DNA from: Ooceraea biroi
Lineage: Eukaryota; Arthropoda; Insecta; Hymenoptera; Formicidae
Length of the DNA: 64,000 nucleotides
Direction: 5' to 3'
NCBI RefSeq assembly: GCF_003672135.1
Contig: NC_039516.1
Span: 4,881,838-4,945,837, forward strand
Shown: one piece after another, positions 37,801 through 49,589 of the stretch
Position numbering within the stretch: position 1 is the stretch's first letter
Layout: every line of letters begins with the position of its first letter
Made by a program: the position numbers and the translations under genes
Notes under the pieces: model-generated
Databases searched by the model: none
Seen by the model: the letters and a program-made list of their open reading frames with translations, nothing else
What the model was told of the DNA's origin: nothing

Positions 37801-40800
37801 GGCGTGGGGAAAATGCAGTTTGCTGTTATGCGGAATGAATTCTAACCGAAATGGCGCTTGTTTAAACGAGAATTAACGGGATGTCCGCTATTTACGATAT
37901 TAATTGCCGGAAATACGGGATTTATTGTTTAACGGCTTTCCGCAAGAATGTATCGCGGCATGGCTGCCCGTTCTGCGGAATCAAATGTGATTTTGATCTT
38001 TGACCGCATTTCGATCTGCAATCTAATACCATTTGGACAATCGTTATTTTTGAAACTGTGTCCCGCTGGATTTGCCCGGCCGATATATTGTAATTGACAC
38101 GAGACAATTCGTTTGAGGGATAATCTTGCTATGCGTCAACAAAAACATTCGCTCAACTTTGTCAAAATATTGTTCCACTTTCATAAAAGCATTAATAAAA
38201 AAAGGAATGATTAATAATCACAGTGAAGGGATGAAGAAGAAAAATATATGATATAAAAGAAAATACAGGTTTGTGCTAATATCTTGTATTTTATGTTTAA
38301 ATAACATTATTGAACACGTTTTTCATGCGGGCACCATCTACTTTTAATGGCCAAGATTTTAATGTGCTTTTATTCTCAAATTACGCCGAGCATTCAAAGA
38401 ATTCCAAGTACGCGAAAAATATATTCAAACGCACATTTCTCTCAGATTATAATGTTTCAGCTAAAGTCATGTTTCATTGCTCGGTAAGATATTTAATCGC
38501 GGCATGCGAAATGTAAACACAGCTTTAATTACTGTAAGGCATTCATTCCAGTTTTTCAACATTTTTCCGTTTTTACAATATTAAAGAAAGAAAATTCAAC
38601 TATAAATTTGATAAAAATTCCTAACCAAGAGAAAGTGCATCAACTTTATTGTATTAAATATTTCAATGTTTTTAGTAGAGCCATTAAAAATAATCTCGCA
38701 ATTTTATCTTGCATTAGCGAGCCAGTAAGAAAAGAGCTATTTACGACATCAACGGGTGAAAAGAAAAGGTCGAAGAAAACTCCGGAAGGATATAAGAAGG
38801 GAAGGATGGAGAAATAGGGCGCGAGCAGGAGCTTACGAGTCATAAATCGCAAACCTTGCTGCACGGATGTTGAGATAGGAACATAGTTTCCGACCCTGCA
38901 AAATTTTAAGGCTTTAATCGACCACGTCATGTTTCACGGGAGAAACAGTCTGTTTCTCATTAACGTTGATTGCTGACGCCTGATCCTTAATTGACTTTAT
39001 CTGCTATCATGTGCGCTAAATCACCGATCGACTAATGAAAATTATTATCGGGACGCATCGTCACTGCATCTCAATCGCCAAAAAATATTTTCACCGGAAT
39101 AAAAAATAATTTCAATTTTAAATTTATTTCACGCTTTACGAAGTATAACTGCAGAATTTTGTTTTTTACAACTTGCATTAAAATTCGATTTGCATACTCA
39201 TAGTTAGATCAACGCAAGCAAAACATTGCAACGTGTTGTCCACAATCGCAAGCTTGTCAATCTACTCTATACCTTCGCCAGAAAATGGCAACATAAAAAT
39301 TAAGAATTGCGAGGTTTTGTCAGTCAGCTTCGAACGAATCTTCGTATTGGAATATCGAGATTTTGTTCTCAAGAGTATCGGAAGTGCTTGAAAGGGCTGA
39401 ACAACGCTAAAGTTTTCGCGTAGCAACGTCAGACGACGGCCTATTGTAATCGCCATCGATTCCGCGGCAGGAAACTTCGAAACTACGCGTTTCGTAAGTC
39501 TCGTAACCGGAAAGTTCAAAAGTCAGGCGGTTCCGTCGTGCATTCGATTGCCGCTTCGGAATGGGGTTTACATAACTCCCTAGATTTCCGGCACGACATC
39601 CAACCGTTGCAACTTCGCCGGGTCTTGATTTCTAAATAGAGCTCTGTTGTATATTTCTGCCAATTCTCTGGCGTCGCTATGTCGGCCGTGTTGATTTTTT
39701 CAGCAAAAAATCGAGCTCTTCCGATACGGGTAAATAAGACCTTTTCATCTCATTCGTTCTTCAATATTCAATAAACGTATTAAAAACTTCGAATGCAAGA
39801 ACCGAGAAAGTTGCTAATAATTTTGATTCGAGAGAGATCAAATATAAGAGTTTAGATTCTCGAAACAGTCTTTCTTTGTTACATATTCCTTAAATAATTG
39901 GATTATTTGACAGATAAAAATTCGCAATTTCGGACGAAAAACTTGAAAAATTTAATTCTCAATTTTAACGTTAAAAATTCCCTTTAGAAGCAAATAGCCT
40001 CGAAAACAATCGCCATGTAGCAAGATTTAAGGAGAGAATAATGCACAAAAACAAAGTATCGCAATAGCTGTTATTAAAACAGAAAAGAGTGCGGTGTGTG
40101 CGTGCGCATCAAAGATTGTGAGCTCTTCGATCGGAGAGAGGCCGAAATTAAACTCGCAGTGTGTTTCGGTCGAAACGCCCCAAATTCGCATACGCGTTAT
40201 TGCATAAACATCCCGTTACCATCGCCACTCGAATTTCAATTATCATCGACGCGCCAGCACTTGCACCCCTTAGTCACACCAGCCCCCGTAACCTGCGGCG
40301 CACGGGGATCCCAATAAATCGATAACCGTTCCAATAACGATTGACAACGCGACCACGGCCGCGTGACACGCATCGGCCTTGATTTAAATGACAAAGGGGA
40401 TTAATCGTCTCGCTCGTCGGAGTTTTCATCGCACCCCTACACCCTCCTCCAGGCCATCCTCTCGCATTTCCAGTTTGCTCAACCACTATTACTTCGCCTG
40501 ATCGACACCTTTTTCATTCCCGTTCATCCACAGAATCGGCTCTCCGCTTTTTTCCTTGTTCTATTTTATGGTTCTCTTCGCGATGCAACTATGCTGTTTT
40601 TTTCGGGGTTTTCCTTTGCCTCGCAAAGAATGCATCTTCATTGTTTTTCCTCGCATCCTCTTTTTATCACCTCGCTTTTGACGAATTCTCACGAAGAGCT
40701 CATCGTCCTTGATGCCGTCGTGGCCAATCGATCGCGGCTTCAAGTGACAAACGTGTCCGATCCTATCGATGTCGGCACGTTGCTTTTTGGCGATCGATCA

Positions 40801-42179
40801 CTCCCGCTGGCCATCGTGAAATTTGACGAGAAATAACGTTTACATGATGGTCTGTCATGAGCGATGTTCTAGGAGGATACATTGGTTTCGTTTATGATAT
40901 TTCTTAAGAAACTGACGTTTACTTTGTTAACTCCACTACAGAATCTGAATGTATAAATTGCAAATCTTATAAATCTGTCAGCTATCTTCATGTGCTTTCG
41001 TGATGGTTTTACATAATTACTAATGTAGTTAATTTTTGTAATTGATATTTAATAAAAAGATGATAATATTTATGATAATAATTATGTATTTTAACTTTTT
41101 TTTTTATTTTCTGGTAACATATTTACGAAATTGTATGTAGTTAATCATATCGGTTAATTTTTTGGTTGACTAAATTCCTCAATAAATTTTATATAACGGA
41201 AATGCAGCGAATGCAAACTCGTGCGTATTACAGTGTTGCAAATCCTGTTGTTGTTATCGACCAGACTGCAACATCGTAGCAATCTGTTAAACTCCGCAAT
41301 CGCAAGCGCATGCACAGGATGTTCTCAACTCCACCCTTTTCGTGTATAAGAATTCTACCTTGTTAATCACCTTTCTACTCTTAATCTTTGTTTCTCATTC
41401 TTAATTTTCACTACGCAACTTGAATAAAGAAAGAGAAAATTATGCAAGAATTTTAACACGACAGTGTCATATGATTAATAACAATACAACATCGTAGTAT
41501 CAATTTCAACACTCCAAAACAAACAGTTTCGTCGATTTACTCGCGCTGGAAGAATAAGTTTTTCGACAAAATGCACGTTTGGAATTAAAGAGCAGAATAA
41601 CAATCGCGGGACGCGTCGTGGCACCGCACTCCCACTTTGAGATTCGGTCGCGGTCTTTGCGAGCGGAAATCTCGAAACATTATCACAGACGTACGTACAA
41701 GAGCGAATTTCTCAAACACAGCGATCGACTCAAGTTGCTTCCGCTCGGCAAGTAGTTTTGCCTCGGCGGTTCTCCGTAAGAGAGGACGAAGTTACTTCCT
41801 GATGCTCGGCGCTTCTACCGAACGGCAGGCTTCTTCCGCACGAAAAGTTCATTCGGATCGAGTCGGGCGTTATTCAGACGGATGGAGTTTCGTCGAACCG
41901 CGAATATTCGCCGGCGCGCGGAATATTTAGGTCCTTTCCTCTGGGTTTCATTCCCGCTCTAACCCGTGGTGCATCGAGCTTTTATTTTCCTTTCTCGCCG
42001 AGGAATACCAACACGTGCGTTTACTTTACAGCGAATTAACGCTGCCATTATTTGTGGCACTAACGCGTTAAAAAAAAGATCTTACACAAATGCAAATTAT
42101 GAATTACGCAAGAATAAATAGTAGAATAGAATTCTTTGCATCAAAGTTGAAATAACGTTATGATCTTCAAGATGAGTTT
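31899..42179. other. non-coding stretch, no gene recognised
   Basis: About 10 kb, mostly AT-rich (especially 32600-34350), with moderate-GC patches near 34490-34880, 36480-36880 and 40090-40830. Open frames up to 149 codons at 34359-34895 and 126-135 codons at 36498-37779 overlap antisense frames and lack any recognisable domain. No inverted repeat, TE terminus or RNA gene was noticed. Confidence 0.45.
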
Positions 42180-42465
42180 TGAGAACATTTTAAGGACATA
42201 AGATGACATTTTTCGGAAAAATGTTTCAGACAAAAGTTACTTACTTTTCGATGGAGAATAAGAATCTGCAATAAAAAGTTGGGGTTTCAATTTAAGAAAT
42301 TGAAGGTGATCTTCGCGTGACCTTCAAACGACTATTCAAGGTCAAACCAATGGTATCATCTTATGTCCCCCTCGAAGTCGTGACATGTCTGTCTGAAACA
42401 TTTTTTCGTATCTCTTTTAGTTTTTTAAAAAATCGACTGTATAAATTAAAATGGGCCACCCTGTA
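42180..42465. mobile_element. TE relic ending in CCACCCTGTATA, with interleaved inverted repeats
   Basis: The right edge GGGCCACCCTG|TA resembles the outer end of TA-inserting insect DNA elements. Inside are two exact inverted repeats in an interleaved order. GGACATAAGATGA (42194-42206) pairs with 42356-42368, and AAAAATGTTTCAGACA (42217-42232) pairs with 42390-42405. The order A-B-A'-B' is a pseudoknot topology, not a simple hairpin. The left boundary is unclear and no coding sequence remains. Family assignment is inference from the terminus. Confidence 0.5.
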
Positions 42466-45400
42466 TATATGATTCCGCTTTAATTTCACACTTACAAGTT
42501 AAAGCGGAAAAAAATGACTTTTTTCCGTTATAGTTAAAGTGGACATGTTTTGCAGTGTGTATATTTCAATTACGTTATTGATTCTAAAATCTTTCTTTAT
42601 TCTAGCGCAAAATAAATTCCCGGAATCATCTATCTCTCTCTTGTTATAATTATTTTATAGTATTATTAATTATGAATTAATATTATGAATTAATTATCAC
42701 AGGATGATAGGAAATCACAAAGTTGGTCCGAAATTCACGTTTAAACTGGCGTCGCCGCAATTTGGGCTGTAAAGTTGAGTCTCTAAAATATATACCAGCT
42801 TCTCGACCAGCGCTGTATGGTCATTCTGAAGCGTTTCGAGAGTCTCTGCGGAGCTACGCGGAGGAACCTGAAATTCCCGGTGGAACCGCGAACCTCGAGC
42901 AGGAAGTGCTGCGGCGTACCATCGGTTCGATCCTGGGATATAGTTCGGCCTCAACGAGCTACTAGTGTTGTAACCAAAACAGTTTGACATTGACCGTTGC
43001 AAGCGATCGTCCACCGATCGTAACGAAATGCTTAAAGTTTCAATGATATTCTTACATTGCAATAACTTTGGATAAATTATTAAATCGTGGCAAATTTTTA
43101 ATCATGCAATTAAGAAATATAAACTACAAGCTCTCGAACAACATACAATGATACACGTATATGAACATATTCATTTCAGCAGAAAACATTATTAAATTTG
43201 AGAATCTGGTCAAATTTATCAATGCCAAAAACGAAAAAAATATAACATCAAGATCTCATACATGTTATAAAGCCGTAGCTTTTTTTAAAATAACGGTATT
43301 CTGCCAATAAAAGCGGGATGAAAGTATATTTTAAGTTTATTTGTCCGAATAAATTAATCGTCTTGGAAGCTGCGGTTTATTACACGACCGAGGCGCAAGA
43401 TGCTCGCATTGCAGCTCATTCCAGACAGAATGAACCGCAATATTACACCGCAGAACGAAGAGTTAGGAAGGGTTAAGATTCCAGCGCGTCACACGGCTGC
43501 AGCTTAGAATCTGATTTTCGACAAATACCGAGTTGAAGATCCGCAATTGTCAGTAAGATTTTAATAAAGCATAAATACTTTCTAAATCAATCCTTAATCT
43601 CTGCATTTTTAATTGAAATAATATAAGAATATACTCGCTATGATGCATTACTGAAACATTTTTATATAAATAGTATAAATTTTATATTTTACATAAATAT
43701 TATAAATTAGTTAAGAAAAAAATTGTTTCCTTTTCATGCACGATTTTTGTAGTAATATTCAAAAATTATCATATATTGTAACATTATAAGAATATATTTT
43801 TGAGGTACAGCTACTAGATATATCTACTTCAATCCACTTTGACGGATCTCGCTTCCGATAAACAAGCCGGATAATCTTGCAGCGCATTTATCAAATTGTA
43901 AGCAACACTTCGATTGATCTTACTTTATCGGGGCAAGCTCATTTTCCAAGATCTTAGGAAAGAGACGCGGCTCGTTGCGGGTGCGTTTTTCGCATCGACT
44001 TGCAAATTGCATTAGAGCGTCGATGCGCTCACGAGGGGAGTGATCCTCCCCGTACTACTTTCCGTGCCGTGCATTCCTTAAACGGTGGCGGGTTACATTG
44101 GCCGCGAACGAATCGATTTTCCGCTTCCGCTCGCTATCAGTGTCAACCAGGCCAGGAGCTGAGTGCATCCATGGACGATATTAACCTTAGCCGCGTTCTA
44201 TCGGAAAGTATCGTTGGCCACCAGCCGCTTCTGGTAATAGGAACTGATACCGATCTAATTACGTCGGTAACTGCTTCACGCATCGAGAAACATCACAAAT
44301 CAGCCTCGTGTTTTATCACGATGATTACTGAACGCATGTTGCATATTCCTTAACCTTATATGATTTTGATAATCAATATGTCTTTCAATTTTTAACTATG
44401 TTGTACCTCTTTTTGAATGAATTTCTATGTTAAAAATTTTTACCTCCTGTGTGCATTTATTGTACAAGCCTCGATATAAAAATTATTCATCTTTGATCTT
44501 TGATACGGGCGATCTAAATTATCTCGACTAAATGCCGCAGCTGGACCGTATTTCACCTTGGCACTTAATCGTTTGCTGTTAATTGATGCTTTCTTGTCTC
44601 TTCTCAACCTCAAGTAAGTTCTCAACCTCAACCTCTGTATTAATCTATTTTATTGCCGATATAATTGATATTATTATCGTTTAACTATTGCATGGTGTTT
44701 TCGCCTAACGCAGCAGCGGCAATCGAAATCTCATTTCGTTTGCTCTTCCCATGAGCACAACTATGTCCCATCTGAGCTCAACTTAGGACGCATAAATTAA
44801 TAATTCCCAACACTTATGTATTAGATAAATCTAACTATCTAACTACGCTCCGCCAAGAAAGAGAGCGAGAGGAGGGGAAAGGAAAGGGGCTGTTGACACC
44901 CACGATAAATTCAGATATACAGGATGCTCGGGAAAAAGTGTGAAAAAATGATAGCGTGCTTATCGTGACATTAATGGCATGTAATCTCCCCTGAGCGCAT
45001 AATTCCTAGCGAGAGATTTACAAGTGAAATATCCCTCCTTTTACATCATCATGGCCTCTTCCGGTCTATCCTCGTCGGTCTATCATCACCGTATTATCTC
45101 ACACAAATTGCGGGTATTAAGTTGTTCGCGTATGAAGACATTGCTTATGAAAGTGCAGCTTAGCAATATTTGCTGCTATACAAACGCACGAGTTTTAAAT
45201 ATTTCTCAAAATTGGTTAACTCGGCTTTAATAAATATTTATATAACATTTCAGCATCCATCTAATAATAAGAAAATTTAACATAATTCAATTTTGTAATT
45301 TATTATTTCAATATTCTACTATTTTCATATAAAATGTGTGTGTGACATTTCTTAAATTACATAATTTGTAAAATTCTTTTATCTAAAGCTGCGTTGCGTC

Positions 45401-46087
45401 AATTACACATTATTAAATCTATCCGAACGAAGATTTCTCTTTCTCTCTTCCTTTTTCTTATAAGAACATATAATATTGATTTATCGAATGACATTAATTG
45501 CAGATTTGAATCGGACAACTGACTCGAAACAATTTAGTCGCAAGTTATCGTGTATCTAGGTATGCTTGTAATGTTAAGTAATTGTGTCGATTCTGACAGC
45601 TCTAATATTATTACGTCTACATCGAAGCGAACGGGTACATTTGCATCACATTTGCGTTAATAACCGTAACGCGTGGCGCTCCCGAGGAGTTTGAAGCCCG
45701 GTACTAATCTGTATTTAAATAGAAGCGATTTTTGATACATGATGTCTTTATGATGTCGATTGTATTATATATTGTTTCGGAGGCGCATTTTATGATGGTT
45801 ACGTATTAAAATAAAATATTCTATATATTAATAAAAAAAATTGATTATAATAAAACTTGATTCATTTCTTGTTGCTCTTCTTTTTATAATCTTTAGTCTC
45901 ATAAAACTCATATGTTTTGCATTCGGTTCCTTTTTTATTTTTACGAATTTATTCGTTAACTCTATATCTTACATTGTCAAACAGTCCAACTAAAACTTTC
46001 AATCACGTTGTACAGTTTGGTCCACTCTGTATATTTGATTTTGCTGTTGGAATTTCTGATTCATGAAGAGGCTAACATTAATTGAAA

Positions 46088-46112
46088 CTCTCTCTCTCTC
46101 TCTCTCTCTCTC
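46088..46112. repeat. (TC)n microsatellite
   Basis: About twelve CT dinucleotides, followed by TTCCTCTC. Confidence 0.9.
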
Positions 46113-46430
46113 TTCCTCTCTACAGCTCTGCAGCTTGTCTCAATACGATACAAACATTAGTACGGCTATGACCAAAATTTGCTCCATTTAAACAGGTCTA
46201 TACCGCTGCGCTATTCGCTATATTATTTATTTTGAGGTCATATTGTAATATTCGCGAGCTAATGTAACAAACCCGTTACTGTTGTTTGATACATAAAATA
46301 GAAAGGGTATTATACAAGTCTAGAACATACAGGTATCGATCATTAAAGCGGCCCAGCATAAGTCGATACTTTGTGCAAAGTTTACGTGCCAAGGGTTTCA
46401 TCGATCTAATTAATCGCGATTACGGTTTAT

Positions 46431-46674
46431 GTAAATTTACGCGCCGATAGACTTGATCCATCACGCGGAAACTGGACAGCCGGAACGAATTTACACGCGT
46501 AACCATTGATACGTAGCGCGTAAGCCGCTATATTGTTCTCATGAAGCCGATGCTGGGCACCGTATCGTTGGCCCACGCCGCCACGCTTACCTGTGTTATG
46601 CAAATTCGCGCGTGGTGGACTTTATCCGTCATGCGCTCGCGGACTGGACAGTCCGAGCCAGTTTACATGCGCTG
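46431..46674. repeat. diverged tandem duplication, period about 172 bp
   Basis: 46431-46500 and 46600-46674 share GACTTNATCC, TCAYGCG, ACTGGACAG and TTTACAYGCG in the same order and orientation, at roughly 70-75% identity by eye. The space between is not clearly related. This looks like an old tandem duplication or two decayed copies of one repeat. No coding potential is evident. Confidence 0.35.
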
Positions 46675-47123
46675 TGTTGCGAGTTAGTTATGTAAAGTTA
46701 TGGCACGAGATGCATTACGGGGTTAATCCGCGGTTATACGCCGAGCCAAAGCTCACCGGGGAATTTCGCTGTCCAATCGCTTTCGAGCGGCAACGCCACA
46801 CCGATTCCGAGTTTTGGAGAGCGGGTCCGGGAATCTCCCGGGGCAATGCATAGGGATTGCCATTTCAGCGCTTCCGCCACTAAAGCGATTGTACATCTTC
46901 GAGCTCAACTTTTCGCATGGTCGTGCTCAATCTGGTCAATCCACCCAACCGCTAATATGCGCCCGGAGAGAACCCGCGCGCTATTAAAACAGTACAATAA
47001 ATACGAAGTTCAGAACAATGAGAGTATATTTAACTCCTTCAATATCGAGAAAACGTATGCATTTTCTAGATATAAATATATTATACGCCACAATGTATTT
47101 GAATCTCCTTCAAAAATTGTACT

Positions 47124-47132
47124 GTTTGCATC
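47124..47132 (+). repeat. 9-bp target site duplication, left
   Basis: GTTTGCATC, repeated exactly at 49581-49589 immediately outside the foldback element. Confidence 0.85.
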
Positions 47133-47269
47133 GTGTGTGTGAAGCTGGCGTATCATTTCGCGGAAAATCATTAATTATTGAGAGTTCTGGCTCCCTTTTT
47201 AATAGTTCTAGAGTTCCTGATAGGTTAAACACATAGTTCTGGCCATTAAAGCGAAAAAATCGCATAGTG

Positions 47270-47307
47270 CAAAGTGAGACGCCAACTTCACGCAGCGTCT
47301 CACTTTG
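47270..47307. repeat. hairpin nested in the foldback arm (left)
   Basis: CAAAGTGAGACGC (47270-47282), a 12-base loop CAACTTCACGCA, then GCGTCTCACTTTG (47295-47307). The mirror copy in the right arm lies near 49418-49455 with the loop inverted. The stem carries the same GTGAGACG word that opens each 164-bp unit, and the loop carries the complement of the terminal GTGAAG word, so this may be a subterminal recognition module. Confidence 0.75.
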
Positions 47308-47609
47308 TCCTGCGACAGTTTCCGCCATAATTCCGGCTAGATTTTAAAAGATCTACAGTTCTACATGAGTTCTAGAAAGAGTTCTAGCGAAAAAATTTTT
47401 TTTCATCTTTTTCTAATTATTAAAGCTAAAAACAGTTTAAGGGAATGACGACTGGTTAATTTCAAAGAGTTCTGTGCTTTATGAAATATTTCTCGTGTAG
47501 TCCTGAACGTATTTAAGCGTATTCCAAAGAGTTCTAACCGCAAACATTAACAATTATTTAATAAAAAATTTTTATCGTCCAAGAAAGACGGATATACAGA
47601 GATATCGGT

Positions 47610-48425
47610 GAGACGTTGGTCGATTTTCGAGAGTTCTGTGAAGATTAAAATACTTCTCGAGTAGTTCTGAACGTATTTAACAATATTCCAAAGAGTTCCG
47701 ACCGCAAACATTAACAATTATTTACTAAAAAATTTTTATCGTCCGAGAAAGACGTATCTACGGAGATATATATGAGACGCTGGTCGATTTTCGAGAGTTC
47801 TGCTTATTCTAAAACAGTTCTCGTATAGTTCCGAACATGTACAATGCCTTTCCAAAGAGTTCTGATAGGAACAACGATTAGAAAATGTTTTAAAACATTA
47901 TTTCGCCCAAAGAGTGGACGTTTTCGACTTTACCAGTGAGACGCTGGTTGATTTTCGAGAGTTCTGCTTATTCTAAAACAGTTCTCGTATAGTTCGGGAC
48001 ATGTACAATGCCTTTCCAAAGAGTTCTGATAGGAACAACGAGTAGAAAATTTTTTTAAAAAGTATTTCGCCCAAAGAGTGGACGTTTTCGACTTTACCAG
48101 TGAGACGCTGGTTGATTTTCGAGAGTTCTGCTTATTCTAAAACAGTTCTCGTATAGTTCGGGACATGTACAATGCCTTTCCAAAGAGTTCTGATAGGAAC
48201 AACGAGTAGAAAATTTTTTTAAAAAGTATTTCGCCCAAAGAGTGGACGTTTTCGACTTTACCAGTGAGACGCTGGTTGATTTTCGAGAGTTCTGCTTCTT
48301 CTAAAACAGTTCTCGTATAGTTCGGGACATGTACAATGCCTTTCCAAAGAGTTTTGACAGGAACGATTAGAAAATGTTTTAAAAAATTATTTCACTCGAA
48401 GGGTGGACGTTTTCGACTTTACCAG
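47610..48425 (+). repeat. left-arm tandem array of 161-164-bp units
   Basis: Units open with TGAGACGYTGG at 47610, 47773, 47937, 48101 and 48265, and a variant TAAGACGCTGG occurs at 48426. Spacings are 163, 164, 164, 164 and 161. Units 47937-48100 and 48101-48264 read identically, marking a recent local duplication. A related word at about 47441 suggests an older outermost unit. Each unit carries AGTTCT-type motifs at about 25-60-base intervals. Confidence 0.9.
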
Positions 48426-48613
48426 TAAGACGCTGGCCGAAATGTTGGAGTTCCGGCTTTCATAAAATACTTTTATAGTTCCGCACGTACTTATGATTTT
48501 CTTACAGAGTGCTATGTATGAGAGGTGTATAGAACTATTTAGGAAATTCATAAGTACCTTCGGAACTATACGAAAAATATTTTAAGAAGCCAGAACTCCG
48601 ACAGTTCGGCCAG

Positions 48614-49112
48614 CGTCTCACCCTTTTCTGTCTTAAAATGCAGTTTTTGAGCAGTTTTCATTTTTTTTTAATTATACAATGTCGGTGATACATAGAACTC
48701 TTTAGGAAATTCATAATTACGTGTGGAACTATACGAAAAGTATTTTAGGAAAGCCAGAACTCCGACATTTCGGCCAGCGTTTCACTGGTAAAGTCGAAAA
48801 CGTCCACTATTCGGGCGAAATAATTTTTTCAAAAATTTTCTAATCGTTGTTCCTATCAGAACTCTTTGGAAAGGCATTGTACATGTTCGGAACTATACGA
48901 GAACTGTTTTAGAATAAGCAGAACTCTCGAAAATCGACCAGCGTCTCACATATATCTCCGTAGATACGTCTTTCTCGGACGATTAAAATTTTGTATTAAA
49001 TAATTTTTAATGTGTGCGGTCAGAACTCTTTGGAATACGCTTAAATACGTTCAGAACTACACGAGAAATATTTTAGTCTTCACAGAACTCTCGAAAATCG
49101 ACCAGCGTCTCA
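48614..49112 (-). repeat. right-arm inverted array of 164-bp units
   Basis: The complement word CGTCTCA or its variant CGTTTCA occurs at 48614, 48778, 48942 and 49106, each 164 bases apart, with a decayed copy near 49267. The array mirrors the left arm but lacks about two units, which accounts for the difference in arm length (about 1,390 versus 1,057 bases). Confidence 0.88.
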
Positions 49113-49580
49113 CATATATCTCCGTAGATACGTCTTTCTCGGACGATAAAAATTTTTTATTAAATAATTGTTAATGTTTGCATTCAGATCTCTTTGAAAA
49201 ATGGTTAAATATGTTCAGAACTACACGAGAAATATTTCATAAAGCACAGAACTCTTTGAAATTAACCAGTCGTCATTCCCTTAAACATTTTTTAGCTTTA
49301 ATAATTAGAAAAAGATGAAAAAAAATTTTTTTCGCTAGAACTCTTTCTAGAACTCATGTAGAACTGTAGATCTTTTAAAATATAGCCGGAATTATGGCGT
49401 AAACTGTCGCAGGACAAAGTGAGACACTGCGTGAAGTTGGCGTCTCACTTTGCGATTTTTTCGCTTTAATGGCCAGAACTATGTGTTTAACCTATCAGGA
49501 ACTCTAGAACTATTAAAAAGGGAGCCAGAACTCTCAATAATTAATGATTTTCCGCGAAATGATACGCCAACTTCACACAC

Positions 49581-49589
49581 GTTTGCATC
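49581..49589 (+). repeat. 9-bp target site duplication, right
   Basis: GTTTGCATC, the exact partner of 47124-47132. Perfect preservation indicates a fairly recent insertion. Confidence 0.85.

Larger units (their letters stand above)
42466..47123. other. non-coding stretch, no gene recognised
   Basis: AT-rich with CpG patches near 43900-44280 and 46540-46850. Items noted: a possible degraded TE end ACAGGATGCTCGGG near 44916, a (TC)n run at 46088-46112, a string near 46019-46045 resembling the right end of the relic at 42465, and a diverged tandem duplication at 46431-46674. No credible gene. Confidence 0.45.
47133..49580. mobile_element. 2.45-kb foldback DNA element, MULE/FB-like, with 164-bp repeat units
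   Basis: Nearly the whole element is one inverted repeat centred near 48523. It is bounded by the exact 9-bp direct repeat GTTTGCATC (47124-47132 and 49581-49589), a target duplication. The outer ends read GTGTGTGAAGYTGGCGTATC on each strand; the left end has one extra GT. The outer 300 bases of the arms are almost identical. Inward, each arm is a tandem array of a unit of about 164 bases starting TGAGACGCTGG and containing several AGTTCTG/AGTTCTC motifs. No transposase is encoded, so movement would need help in trans. A 9-bp duplication with long arms made of subrepeats is the architecture of Drosophila Foldback elements, placed in the Mutator-like superfamily; that placement is an inference from structure. 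Confidence 0.88.

Noticed and set aside
40591..40836. 81-codon frame with a hydrophobic start (MLFFSGFSFAS)
   Set aside because: It looks signal-peptide-like, but there is no mature domain or cysteine pattern, and an antisense frame overlaps it.
44916..45040. ACAGGATGCTCGGGAAAAAG as a transposon tip
   Set aside because: It resembles a decayed CAGGGTGTCCCGG tip, but there is no opposite end or target duplication; too weak to annotate as an element.
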